This document shows positions 39,828 through 52,400 of a stretch of 64,000 bases of DNA, in pieces (within the stretch, counting starts at the first letter, position 1; each line of letters starts with the position of its first letter). Source of the stretch: Gracilaria vermiculophylla (taxonomy: Eukaryota; Rhodophyta; Florideophyceae; Gracilariales; Gracilariaceae). The translations under genes were made by a program, and so were the position numbers. Location of the stretch: the NCBI GenBank assembly GCA_019155205.2, contig JAHNZQ020003149.1, positions 331,201 through 395,200 of the forward strand, written 5' to 3'. A model generated the notes under the pieces. It had not been told where the DNA came from, made no database searches, and worked only from the letters and a program-made list of their open reading frames with translations.

Positions 39828-40406
39828 GGTAGAGAAAAAATTGATGCAGCTGACGGTGGCGCAAGCTACAGATGGGGCGGTGTGTTCGCTGACGGCAGCT
39901 CAGAAGCCGCTTTCACCCTCGCGGGTGAAATCGGCACAAGCCCGCGCTGCCGTGAAGCCACAGCCAAATGTTCTGTATGGCGAACTGCTGTCTGAGATAT
40001 GACAGTACAGACGTCAGTAAGAGACCTTTTGGCCGAAAATCCATGAATTCACATCTTCGACACCTATTTTTGACAATTTATAATTGCTGGAATATAATTA
40101 GAATTTTACGCCTAGATGCATTTTTTGTTTGATTGCAAACTTAAAAGTATCTTCAAACATTTAACTGTCCCTGTTTCAAGTTTTCAAAACAATGTGAAAG
40201 ATGGCCGCAGCCCGTTTCCCGCCATTTAATTTTTGTTAATGGATTCAACTCCTAACTCGCGTGATGCGCCCGACCCCTCGCTCTAAGGTATTCTGCCTGC
40301 GATTACTACATCAATAAACCGTTCACCATCCCGTACTCCCGACAAACAAAATTCCCTATGCCATCTTTCTCCCCTCTTGAACTGCCATTGAGCTTCCGAG
40401 TACGAA
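39828..40406. promoter_or_regulatory. Divergent promoter region of ARL8 and dynein heavy chain
   Basis: 580 nt between divergent genes. It contains a T/A-rich core (40080-40200) and TTTCCCGCC at 40215-40223, which fits the E2F/DP consensus and would suggest cell-cycle-dependent expression of dynein. A pyrimidine-rich stretch precedes the dynein ATG. Motif evidence only. Confidence 0.4.
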
Positions 40407-43400
40407 ATGGAATATGAAACGGTTGCTTCAACGCTAACTGCCCTTGGAATCAACGACTTTGAGCAGGCGATTTCATGTCTGGAAGATGGGGCCACATCTA
40501 TACTCAAAAGAAAAGACGGAGCTACAGTCGCATTGCTTCGCAGAGGGAAAAAATACGATGCATTGTTTCTTGGGTCACAAGCCGACTGCCCAATTCCGTC
40601 ATTGCGAGCAGTTCTCGAGAACGCCGTTCTTCCTCTTTCGGATACTTATGCAGCCAAGGTTGGTGTGGCTCCGTCAGAGCGTGACGGGCTGCGAAAACGG
40701 ATTCGTGAGGCCTCCGTAGCACTTGACATGATTGCGAAGGGTAGGCTTGTGTCTGTGAACCCCCCAGAATTCCCTGTGTACATCAAACTGACACAATTCA
40801 TCCAGGAAGGCGCTACATCGATTGACGACTTTCCAGAGCAATTCATCAATGATAATGTCGTTTTGAATCAGCTACAATCCAACGTTCTCACATGGTCCAG
40901 AGCAATTGACCGAATTGTACAGATTGCCAAGGACGGCCCCAAGAGTATTTTATCTGTTGAGGAGGAAACGGTGTTTTGGAGCTCATTAGATGCTGCGCTC
41001 TTATCAGCTCAAAATTCTATCGCATCGCAACCTGTTAAGCTCTCCCTAGAAATATTGGGTCGAAAGCGGAGGGCTACTGGCTTTCTACTCAACGCCACCA
41101 GTACGATCGATAGCTCTCGTCGAAAAGCAGCTGCGGTCCTGAGGTTTCTCCATGGGCTTCCACTAGTTTCTCTACGAACTGCAGAAGACATCCAAACGCT
41201 AAAGAAAGGGGTTACCGAACTCCTAGAACACATTGTGACGAAGCTGAGAATGTCTTCTTTATCAATTGAACGTGTTCTTAGTCTGATTGATGCAATGGCG
41301 TCAGATGTCAGTCGTTCATTGCAGCGCATTCTTCTTGTCGATGGCGGTCTCCTTTCTCTGCCGTACAAGCAGTTTACTGATGTATATGAGGCATGTTGCG
41401 AACTATTTGAAACCTGGGCAACTGGTTTCGATCATTGTCGGAAGGTTGCTCGCGATTCAGCTCGAAAGCTAGGAGAAGCTATGCCCCCAAGGCAGAAATC
41501 TCCTTTAGTAGACCTTCAACGGCATCTGATGCAAGTGCATGAGCTGTTGGTTGATCATCATGCCATTCGATCCGTTTTAACGTTTCTCTCTGTCAAGCAG
41601 AGCATTTCCTCCAGCCACATAGAAACACTTGATCGTGAATTGGTCAAATTGGTTGAAGATTGCAAGTCTTTGAATCACTTTGACCTCAAGAATAAGGAAG
41701 AGATGTTTTGGAATGAGAAAAGAGCAGTGTACAGATCCAGAGTATCAAAAATTGAAGAAAGTCTTGCGACAAACTATTGCGATATCACGGAGAGCGCCAT
41801 TAGCTTTGATGAGTTGGCTGTGTCTTTGAAAGGATTTCACTGCATCTTGAACAAATCGTTTATGGTCTCTGTTATTACGAATGCCGCGGGTTCTGTTCTA
41901 GATCTTGGATCAAAGTCTCTTTCTGTGTTGCAGAAGCGATATCATGTAATGACGGAAAGGCTAGCTCATGATAAATCGAATTCATCTCTTGCAATCAGTA
42001 CTTTTCTATCAGAATCTCGATTGTTGAGCAACCGTATATCTTCTCTGCACGCCAATCTGAAGGGCATCTGTGGGGAGGCAAATATACCGTACATTCTCGA
42101 CGTAAGGGAGTTTTCTGCTGAAATTCAGAGGTTTGGACGAAAAGTCAACCCTTCTGAAAAGTTTCTGTCTTGGCTGAAAGAGATAGCGGTAGATGAATTC
42201 GGTTTTCCACTGTTCAATGTGTACCAAGAGGGAAATGGTGTATCACGGATTCTGCTTTCTTTGTCTTGGAATACAGTTAGAGTCTTCGAAGTGGTCCGAT
42301 TTGTTCGTCAAGACCGTAAACTTTATGCTTCATTTAGTGAGAAGCATCTGGAAATGGCCCGTTCTGCTAAATCTTTGCTTGCACTATATTCAAAACTTGA
42401 CGAAGCTCTCAATTGTTTCAACAGAACATGCTCTTGCTTGTCCATTATGGAAAACGCACAATTTTTGCGATTGTTTCGCTTACTAGAACCTGAGCTTCAA
42501 AAGGTGTACATATTGCTCGAAAAAGGCTTTCAGATGTGCTGGAATCAATCGCTCCGAGAGCTGGATAACTATTCGACAGAGGTGTTAGAACAATGCTCTT
42601 CTTTTTCTAATAGGGCTCAAGTTCTTCAAGAATGTGACCGGGTCATGGACGACTCTCTAAATAACTTCAGAGGTATTCTTCCGTGTCTAATTCGAGGTAC
42701 TTTAGGTGAAGAAACGAAACAGTTTGCCTTAAATGAGTTGCAAAATCTGTCCGGAGCGAAGGACACAATTGCTGCGCGCTTTACAGAACGTGATGTGGAA
42801 AAGCACTTGCATGGAGATTGGATGCCCCTAGTTATTGAGTCCGTCGTAGATTTTTTGAGAAGGGTACAGCATTGCTGGTTGAAAGCACTAAATACCAATG
42901 ATCTCCTGCTGCCAACCGTTTTCATCAACGCCATTTCTTCTTCCGGGCAAAGAATAGTTTCCTGCACACCCGACATTGTGGATTTCGAGAATCACTTGTA
43001 TCAAAGCCTTGGGCAAGTATACGATGATCTGATTAAGTTCCTATCCGCGAGTTTTAAGCAACTATTAGGTTCAAGTGAAGATTGGCATTCATCTTGTTAC
43101 AGGATTGTAATATTTCATTTCCATTCATTTGCGACTACCTTAAGCTCTTGCAAAAATCAAAATCCGTTCTCTGGAATTGATCAGCTTCGTGTACGAATAT
43201 GTGAGAGATTGGGGCAATGGAATGTTTTCAAACGTTTCCTCTTGATCGATGAAACTTCCATTCCTTCTGTTGATCATAAACTGGTGGACCTACCTGAAAT
43301 TCTTGAATTTCTTGTAAAGCAACTCGAGGAAATTAGTTCTCTTCATGATTTACCTCTGTTTCCCTTAAGTTCAGCCAGCTCTTTGGTATTGGATTACGAT

Positions 43401-46400
43401 TCTTTGAGCAGTCGTTTGCGTGGAAATTTGAAGAAACTTCTCAGCACTCTTTCCACTCGTTTTGCTTTAATAGCCGCGGAAACATCGCAAATCTGCTACA
43501 AAGACATATCCGTAGCACTGTCAGTTCTCAAAAGCACCAGCGATGGCAACGGCATGGGTAGCTTATTAGAATTGCAAAGGATCAAAGAGAAATATCTTCC
43601 TGGCTTGGACTCCACCATCCACATTCTCGAATCCTTAGAGAGCAAATATGAAGATATTTCTTTACGCTTGAATGACAGTTCATTGTCAATGCCAAACAAA
43701 ACTGAGACATGGATTCTAACTGAGAGCTTGAAATTGCACTTTGGGCAACTTTCACGTGTCTTTGAGCAACGCAGCAATTCTGTGCTTTTGAACAAAGGCA
43801 TCCTAATTCAAAAATACGATCAGGAGAGAAAGCTGCATCAGAACAAGCTGGCGGCATTATTTGAGGACTTTCAGACGATCCGGAATGATGTCGCCGGCAA
43901 AGAAGGCTTCATTGAGTCAGAAATTCTTGTTCAAGATCTTGAGCATCAGTTGATACTTTTAGACAGCCGTGGAGAGGACTTGGAACGGATTGGAAACGCT
44001 CTTGGAAGTCATCATTTGCCAGAACGGAAGACCCCGGGAAACGTACTTCAGGAGCTTCGAAGGGTGAAACAGGGAATTCAACGTCTTAAAGACGTTGAGC
44101 AGTGTGTGCGGGGCATGGTAGAAAAACCTTTCAAAAGTGTCGACCCGAATGCACTAAATGACGAACTGGAATGCCTCAAGGGAGAAGTTGATAGTATCGC
44201 CAAGACCACTGGCGCTAAAAGGGAAGCCAAGCGCCTCACAGGAATTATATCAAAGTATATCAAGGCCAACTCGAGTCTGGTTGATCTGTGGTCTGTGAAA
44301 CTTTCCCCTCCTCGCGAAAGAGAACTGCTTCAACGCTTTTTTGGGCAATCTTATCCAGAAGTTGGACTCGGGGACACATCTCTTGGTCTTCTATGGGAGT
44401 TGAACCTTTCCAATCATAACAGCTATTTGCGACATGTTCTCGAAAACGCCGCCGGAGAGGCCGCCTTGTGTGACTTTCTTCGCAACATTGCCAAGTCATG
44501 GACTGGACGAAAATGCTCGTTCTCGTTTCATTTTGATGTTGCAATTTTGCAAGGTATCCCTAGCTTACTGAACGACCTTGATGAACATTTACAAGCACTA
44601 GAAACCATGGAAAGTTCAAAGCACGGTAGACTATTTGAATCAGAACGTGTGCTCTGGGAAAGACGTCTTTCTGAATGCCATTCAGACCTGGAATTGTTAG
44701 TTGATGTTCAGTCCCAGTGGGCCCATCTTCACAGTCTATTTGGACGAGATGATAGCTCTGGTGTGGTCTCTTTTGGACTCCGAGCAGAACTTCAAGAGGA
44801 ATTCAGCGTTTTTTCTAACGTGCATGCTCGTTTTTCAGCTGTTGGAAGAGAACTTGAGTCTGCGCAGGGTGTCCTTGAAGGATTAGAACGAACAGAAGGC
44901 TTGAATGATATGCTTGATGAGCTGAAAGGTGTAGTCAGGGGATTATCTAAATTCTTGGAAAACCAAAGGTCTCTATTCCCTCGATTTTTCTTTCTTTCTG
45001 ATGACGACTTACTACAAGTCCTTTCCGTAACGTTCGAAGATCTTGAATGTATGTCGTCCCACATAGGAAAGTTGTTTCCTGGGGTTTCTCGCCTTATATG
45101 TGAAAAGAACGGGCATATCACCGAGATATCGAAAATTGAATCAAAAGAAGGAGAACAAATAAGTTTCATAGATCCTGTATGTGTTTCGGGGCGAAATCGT
45201 ATAACTGAGTGGTTGACACGCCTACAGCATGCAATCGAGGAGTCTTTAAAACATTCACTTCACAAGGCTGTCAAGTTGTTTCTAGATCTGTACTCCAGGC
45301 ACTCCAGAGCCTCTTTTTCTGCCTTTTTGCAAGAATGTCTTGGGTTTCCAGTGCAAGTTAGTCTACTGGGGTCTAAAATAGTGTTCGCCAAACTAATTGA
45401 AAGTGCAATTGAAGATGGTGCTGGACATCAAGCATATGATCAACTAGAGCTCCGTCTCGCTGAACTACTAAAAGAATTAAGCTCCATGAAATATACGGTG
45501 AGGGATTCACAAAGCTTGGAAAGAAGGGACGCAGTTGTCCGTGACCAGATTCTGAAGGAGCTCGTGTATCAGCGGGACTTTGTCCGACGATTGCAAAAGG
45601 CCAATGTCAGAAGCACTTCATCGTATGTGTGGAGCCACGAAGTACGATTTTATGCATCGTTTGAACCAGACTCGGAAAAAGTTGCTAAGGTACAAATTTC
45701 TTGCGCATCTGCAACCTTTGAGTATGGATGGGAATATCTTGGAACGGGGGATACATTGGTGCACACAGCAGTCACTTCACGTTGTTTTCTATCCTTGAGT
45801 GAAGCCTTACGCAGAGGTTTCGGAGGAAGTCCTTTTGGTCCGGCCGGCACCGGAAAGACAGAAACCGTAAAAGCATTGGGGAGAATGCACGGCCGGTTTG
45901 TAGCTGTTTTCAATTGTGATGAAACCTTCGATTCGGTGTCGGTTGGTAGAATTTTGGCCGGAGCGTGTCGAGTAGGATGTTGGGTTTGTTTTGATGAGTT
46001 CAACCGTCTATCGGCAAACATTTTATCATCAACTTCAGGTCAATTAGCGACATTGCAACAATGTATCCGAAAAGGCATCAAACAGGTTCCAAACTTTTAT
46101 GGCGGTGGTGTCCCCATCTCGATACAACCAGGAGTTGGGATTTTTGTTACCATGAATCCGACATACACAGGACGAAGAGACCTCCCTGCCAATTTAAAGT
46201 CTCTTTTCAGACCTTGTTCAATGTCCAGACCAGACTCGGTTCCAATTACGGAAGTGCTTTTGCTAAGCAATGGGTTTAATGCATCCGACATTCTCGCACG
46301 AAAGCTTGTTTCACTTTTCGAGAGCTTGAGAAATATTCTAGGATCTCGCTCACACTATGATTTTGGCCTGCGCTCCTTAAAGAGCTGTATAGTTGCATGT

Positions 46401-49400
46401 GGGAATCTTCTTCGAGCAACGACTGCTAGGCAAGAGAATGATCAAGCGATCGGCAGTCCAGAATTAGAAGAGAATGTCATTGTTCAAGGAGTTGCCGAAG
46501 TTCTAAAACCGAAGTTGGATGTTGACGATGTGGCTGATTATGAAGCCATCATTGCTTTAACCTTTATCAATGCCTCTCGCCATGCTCCGAGGCTACCAGA
46601 TGAGATAGAGATAATTTTTTCGGAAGTTGTATCTAATCTCAAGCTCGTTGAAGATTCAGTAATGATGGAGAAAGTCAGCCAGCTGTACTGTTTATTAAGG
46701 CACCAGGCTGGTGTGATTTTGGTTGGTTCTTCAGGGTCAGGAAAATCTACTACATGGCGCATTCTCCATGAGGCCGCAAAAGTATTCTTGCTTGCAAAAG
46801 ATTCAAATTCGGTTCTCGGGTCAGGAAGGCAGAAGCCGTCCATAACTGTGATTGATGCCAAACTGATGTCGATGAGTCAGCTGTATGGTCATTTAGATCC
46901 TTTGACACGGGAGTGGACGGACGGAATATTCACGAAGACTCTTCGGTGCATAGCCGAAACCGGGCCCACCAGAGAACAAATATTTCCTCTTCATTGGATA
47001 GTATTCGATGGAGACGTCGATCCAAACTGGGTAGAGAATTTGAATTCAGTTCTGGACGATAATAGAATACTGACGCTTCCAACTGGTGAACAAATACCAC
47101 TTTTGAACAACACTCGAGTTTTGTTTGAGACCCATTCGTTAGACCAAGCCAACCCGAGCACTGTTTCTCGATGTGGAATGATATGTTTTGGTCGTCATTC
47201 TGGTCTGGAAGATGTATTTTGCGACTCTGTGATTCAAATTGTAGGACAGTATTGTTTTCCGAAACATAAGTCCACTCTCTGTACTTCCCTACTCCGATAT
47301 GGAAGGATTGTTATTCGTCTGGCTGAAGATGCTCTGAAGTCTTTCTCTTTTGTCATGAATGTGCCCTTAGAATCGCTGTTGAATTCGTTTACCGTCCTAC
47401 TGGCTTCTACGTTGTTCAAGTTCTCGGTATCTCAGTCTACATTGAACGAGGGCACATATGATCACGTCATATCCGACGTGCGGAGTGAGATTTCGAAACC
47501 TGTCTTGCTAAGGATCGTTCTAATGACAACCGTCAAGGCGATTGGGGCCGGAGTCAGTCAACTGGATCGAAAAAGAATTACTGAGCAGTTATTGGAGTCA
47601 ATTTTAGGTGACCCGGAGTTTCAAGAGAGTCTCGCTGGTGTGGTGCTTCCATCTGACTTGTCTAACGTGAACATAACCGAAGATGGACATTTTGTGAAAC
47701 ATCAAGAGCTAGTACCGTCAAGGAATCAAGCGTTACGCGACACAGATATTGGCAGTCCAGATTTTGTTGTTCCCACTCCAACTACAGTGAGATTAGAGTC
47801 ACTTCTGCTCGACTTCTTGAGTATTGATACAGCTTCAGACCGAGGTATTAGCCCCCTGCTCTTATGTGGACCTCCCGGATGTGGAAAAAGCATGTTGCTT
47901 ACCAACACGTTGCGACAGGTGCCAAACATAACTCTGGCAAGCCTCAGTTTCTCCTCGGAAACAAAGCCTGAAAACATTCTCGCTGCCTTAAGAGGATGCA
48001 CAACAATATCAAAACGTCCTAATGGTACTTTCGTACTGCATCCTAAATTAGCTGGTTGTCATGTTGTGCTATTTTGTGACGAAGTCAACTTAGAAAAGCC
48101 GGATTTGTTTAAGACGCAGACTTCCGTTTCTTTGCTGCGGTGTCTGGCAGAACATGGAGGATTCTGGGAAGGAGCTCCACCTAGGTGGGTAACAGTTGAA
48201 GGTGTTCAAATTGTTGCAGCATGCAATCCGGAAGATACTTCGGGAAGGCACAAATTACCTGAACGATTCTTGAGACATTGCAATGTCATATACGTCGAAC
48301 AACCATCTTTTGAGGACCTCAACCTCATCTACGGAACTTTTGTCGACTCTTTATTAAAGAGATATCACTCTCAGATGGGATCCAGGACACCAGATCTCAC
48401 TTCAGCAATGGTGACATACTTCAAATATAACGAGGAAAAGTTCTGTCCAAGAGAAAATGGGCCACTCAAACCCCACTACATATACTCTCCTCGTGAACTC
48501 AGCAGATGGATAAGGGGAATGACTCAAATTCTGCTTTCTGAACATGCTGCCATTGGGACTCCCAATCATTTGCTCGACTTGCCTCCTGAAGAAGCATGGG
48601 CCAATGTGATCGACGCATTTGTATACGAAGCCAGAAGATTGTTCTGCGATCGTTTAGTGACAGCAGCCGATCGCAATGCCGCCGACTCTCATTTGCGAGA
48701 AATTTCCACTAGACTCCTGAGTGCTAATGGAAAAAACATGTCTGACGTTCTCTTCACCTCATGGACTTCTGGAGACGCTCCCGGAACAGGTTCTCGACTT
48801 TTCAAGAAAGTTGGAAATCTATCACGGTTTAGGACCTTAATTTACCAAAAGCTTCGAGCCTTTGCTGAAGAAGAAGGGCTTGGTGGATCTTGGATGAGCG
48901 GAAACATCAAAGGTAAATCAGATGAATGGAGAGCTATGATTGATCAATTTGCGGTAACTGATGACGTCCTGACGCACTTGACAAGAATTGAACGGGTTCT
49001 TTGCAATCCAATCGGTCATGCAGTTCTGATTGGCGCTCCAGGAACTGGCAAAAAGACTCTCGCACGCTTTGCTGCATGGATGCTGGGAGTTGAAGTACAC
49101 CAAGTGCGTTCCCATTCGACATACACGGAAGAAGACTTTGCAACTGATCTTCGCTCGATACTGAAGAGAACAGCTCTTTCAAATCGTCACTTGGTTATTA
49201 TATTTGATGAAAGTCATTCGATGGACAGTGGTTTCTTGGAACTCATGAATTCTCTTCTTGCATGTGGAGAGGTCCCTGGACTTTTCTCTGGAGATGAGAG
49301 AACGAACTTGCTCACGGAGCTGAGACAAATGATGCCTAACAAGAGCTCTTTAACTTCCTCAGAACAGTCTTTGTATAATGAGTTTGTGCGGCGGATACGA

Positions 49401-52400
49401 ACCAATCTTCATATAATCTTCACCATTTCTGCAGAGATAAGTGGTGGCACGGAGTTTGACTCCGCTACATCGTGTAATGTATCAGGAGACGATATATCAA
49501 AGAGGTCTCCAGCATTGTATAACAGATGCACCGTAGATTGGATCGGTGACTGGGCTCGTCCAACCCTTGAAGCGGTGGCAGAGTTGAAGATCGAGGTTTC
49601 ACATGGGTATGAAAGAGATCAAATAATTCGCGGGGTTGTCAATATTCACGAGTCTTCAAAGCGAATGTATGCGAAACGGAAGCATGTTGGTACTGTAACT
49701 CCTCGTCATTTCCTAGAGTTCATTGAACAACTCAACCGAATCGCACTCGAAAAGGGAAATGAGATTCAAGCTGGAGTCGATCGTCACACTGAAGGTCTTC
49801 GCAGATTAAGAAATGCAGGGGCAGCGGTTGATTCTTTGAAAGAGTCTCTTTGCGAAAAGACTGATAGATTGCGAGATAAGGAAAAGGACGCCAATGAAAT
49901 GCTAGCCAAAATGATAGAAGAACAGCGTCTGGCAGAAAAGTCCAAAGTTGGTGCAGAACAGCTAGCTTTGGCGGCGTTAGAGGCGTCGCAAGCTGTACAA
50001 GAAAGAGAAGCAGAGGTTTCAGAAAACTTAGCTGTTGTTCAGCCGAAACTTGAGGCGGCCCGAGAAGCTGTCGGTTCGATAAGAAAAGAGTTCCTCGATG
50101 AATTACGGGCGATGCCAAGTCCTCCTCCAGCTGTAAAGATAGCTCTCGAGGCTGTCATGATGGTTTTGGATGCTTCCAAAAGGAAAACTGAAGCCCAGTA
50201 TTCATGGAGTCACATTCGAGCTCAAATGCGTAGTTCGGAATTCATATCCAGCATTGTGAACTTTGATGTCGAAACCATATCCAAGGGACTAAGAGCCAAA
50301 GTGGAAAGGAAAATCTTGAGAAACTCCGATTTCGATGTTTCCCGGATTTCGTATGCTTCTCGAGCTGCTGGACCTTTAGCAGAATGGACATTGGCAATCG
50401 TTGAATACTCAAAGGTTAAGGAAACGGTGGAACCGCTCGAGACCGAAGTTCTGGAGCTTCAAAATGAACAAGGAGAGCTTCTTGAAAAACAAGAAATAGC
50501 TGAAGAAGAGGTTGATATTTGTCAACAGAGAATTGACAACTGCAAAACGCAATATGCAAAACTGGTTGCAGATGCAGAAAAAGTGCGAGGTGAAATTGAG
50601 GAATCAAAAGGAAACCTTTCGAGGGCTGAACAGATGTTAGATTCTCTCGCCGAAGAATGGGATCGTTGGAAAACAGAGCTTGGTGTTCTGAACGCATCAG
50701 CAGTAACAATCTGGGGTAATGCTGTCCTTGGTGCTGCATTTGTGGCCTACGCTGGTGCTATGGATCATAGTAATCGCGCGCTTCTTGTATCACACTGGAA
50801 AGAAATACTGGAACGGGAAGCTGTTCCTTTCGAGAAAAAAACTGAGTTATCGCATTACCTAACGTCAACTGAAGAGCGGGGCCTTTGGTCCTCCCGCGGC
50901 TTAACTACAGACAAGACAAGCTTGGAAAACTTCGCAATATTGAAGAGAGCGGCTCGGTTCCCTTTGATAGTCGATCCAACAAGAAGATCCGGAGAGCTTT
51001 TGCGCCGGGTTCTTGTCAATCCCACTTCGTCTACTGACAGGGACAGCTTTTCTAGTTCTGACTCTTTACAAATGGAAGTGCGGATTTCGGAGAGCTCTTT
51101 TACTGCAACTGGTAAGAAATCGTACATGCGAACTCTCGAATCGGCCATGAGGTTTGGCACTCCAGTTTTGGTTGACGATGCTGAGAAATTTGATAGGGCT
51201 GTAACCCCACTTCTAGGTCAAGAGTCAAGTTACGGTGATTCGGCCGAATTCATAGAATCTATTAGTGCTTCTCAGAAACGCAGCTCTCGGAAATCTCGCA
51301 AGAACGTGTGTCAAAGAGTTGTCCGTCTAGGAGATAAGGATGTCTTCCTGAATTCAAACTTCCGGTTGTACCTATCCACATCAGATCTGAAATCCGTGCC
51401 CCGATGTGCAGTTTCGAGATCAAATGTTGTGTCTTTCGAGCTCAGCTCGGCTGCCTTGGAAACATCTTGTGTCTCACGTTCTGTTGAAATATTGGCTCCG
51501 GAACTAGGGAAAAGAAGGCGATCATCTCTTTCCGCAGCGCTGAAATACATGCAAAGAAAGCGTGTCCTAGAAGATTTGCTGCTGTCAACTGTTAATAATG
51601 TTGATGACATTGGAGCCGAGCTACTGAAAGGATCATTATTAGATGACCTCGCCAATTTGAAGGATGAAGTGCGCAAGATTGAAGAACGACGAATAGAAGA
51701 ACAGAAAACATCAGCTGCAATTATTCAAAGTGAAAAATTGTTTGCACCATTGGGTCTTACAGCTATCAAAACTTTTGAAGTTATCAGAGCTCTTGCCAAT
51801 GTGTATCCTTTATATCGCTTCACTTCGAGCTACTTCTTGGGAGTTTTTGAAGAAGCTATTCGGGCTTGTCGGGAAATCATTCACGAAGAACCAAATTGGG
51901 AAAGTGTCAGAGAATGCGAAAATGCATTATTTAAGCAACTTTACGTCAGAACCGCAGCAAGTTTGTTCCCAGGCGACCGAATTCCCTTTGCTGCCGCGTT
52001 ATCATTGATTAAGTCTTCCGCCGTCGAACACAATCTTCCAGAAAAGAACTTCCCGCAACTTATCGAGGCATGGCAAACAATCATCTTTGCACAGACCACA
52101 ACAAAAGTCTCCTCTTCAAACGGCGGTAAAGAATTGTTGCAGAAATTACCTCCGTCCTTTCGACAAGCCGTGGCGGAGTATGAGAGGCGGGGACAATTTG
52201 AGAGTGAGGATCCATTTGAAATTGGTCTTCAAATACTCTGCAAATGTCTCTGCGAACCATTTCGGGTTTGTGATGGTATTGGTGATCTCGCCTGTCTACT
52301 TCCCGGGGGCAAGAAGCTGATTTATGGTGACCTTGCAGGACCTGAATTAGTGTTGAAGAAGGCTCTTCGAGATTTCTCTTCGAATGACGCCCATGAATCT

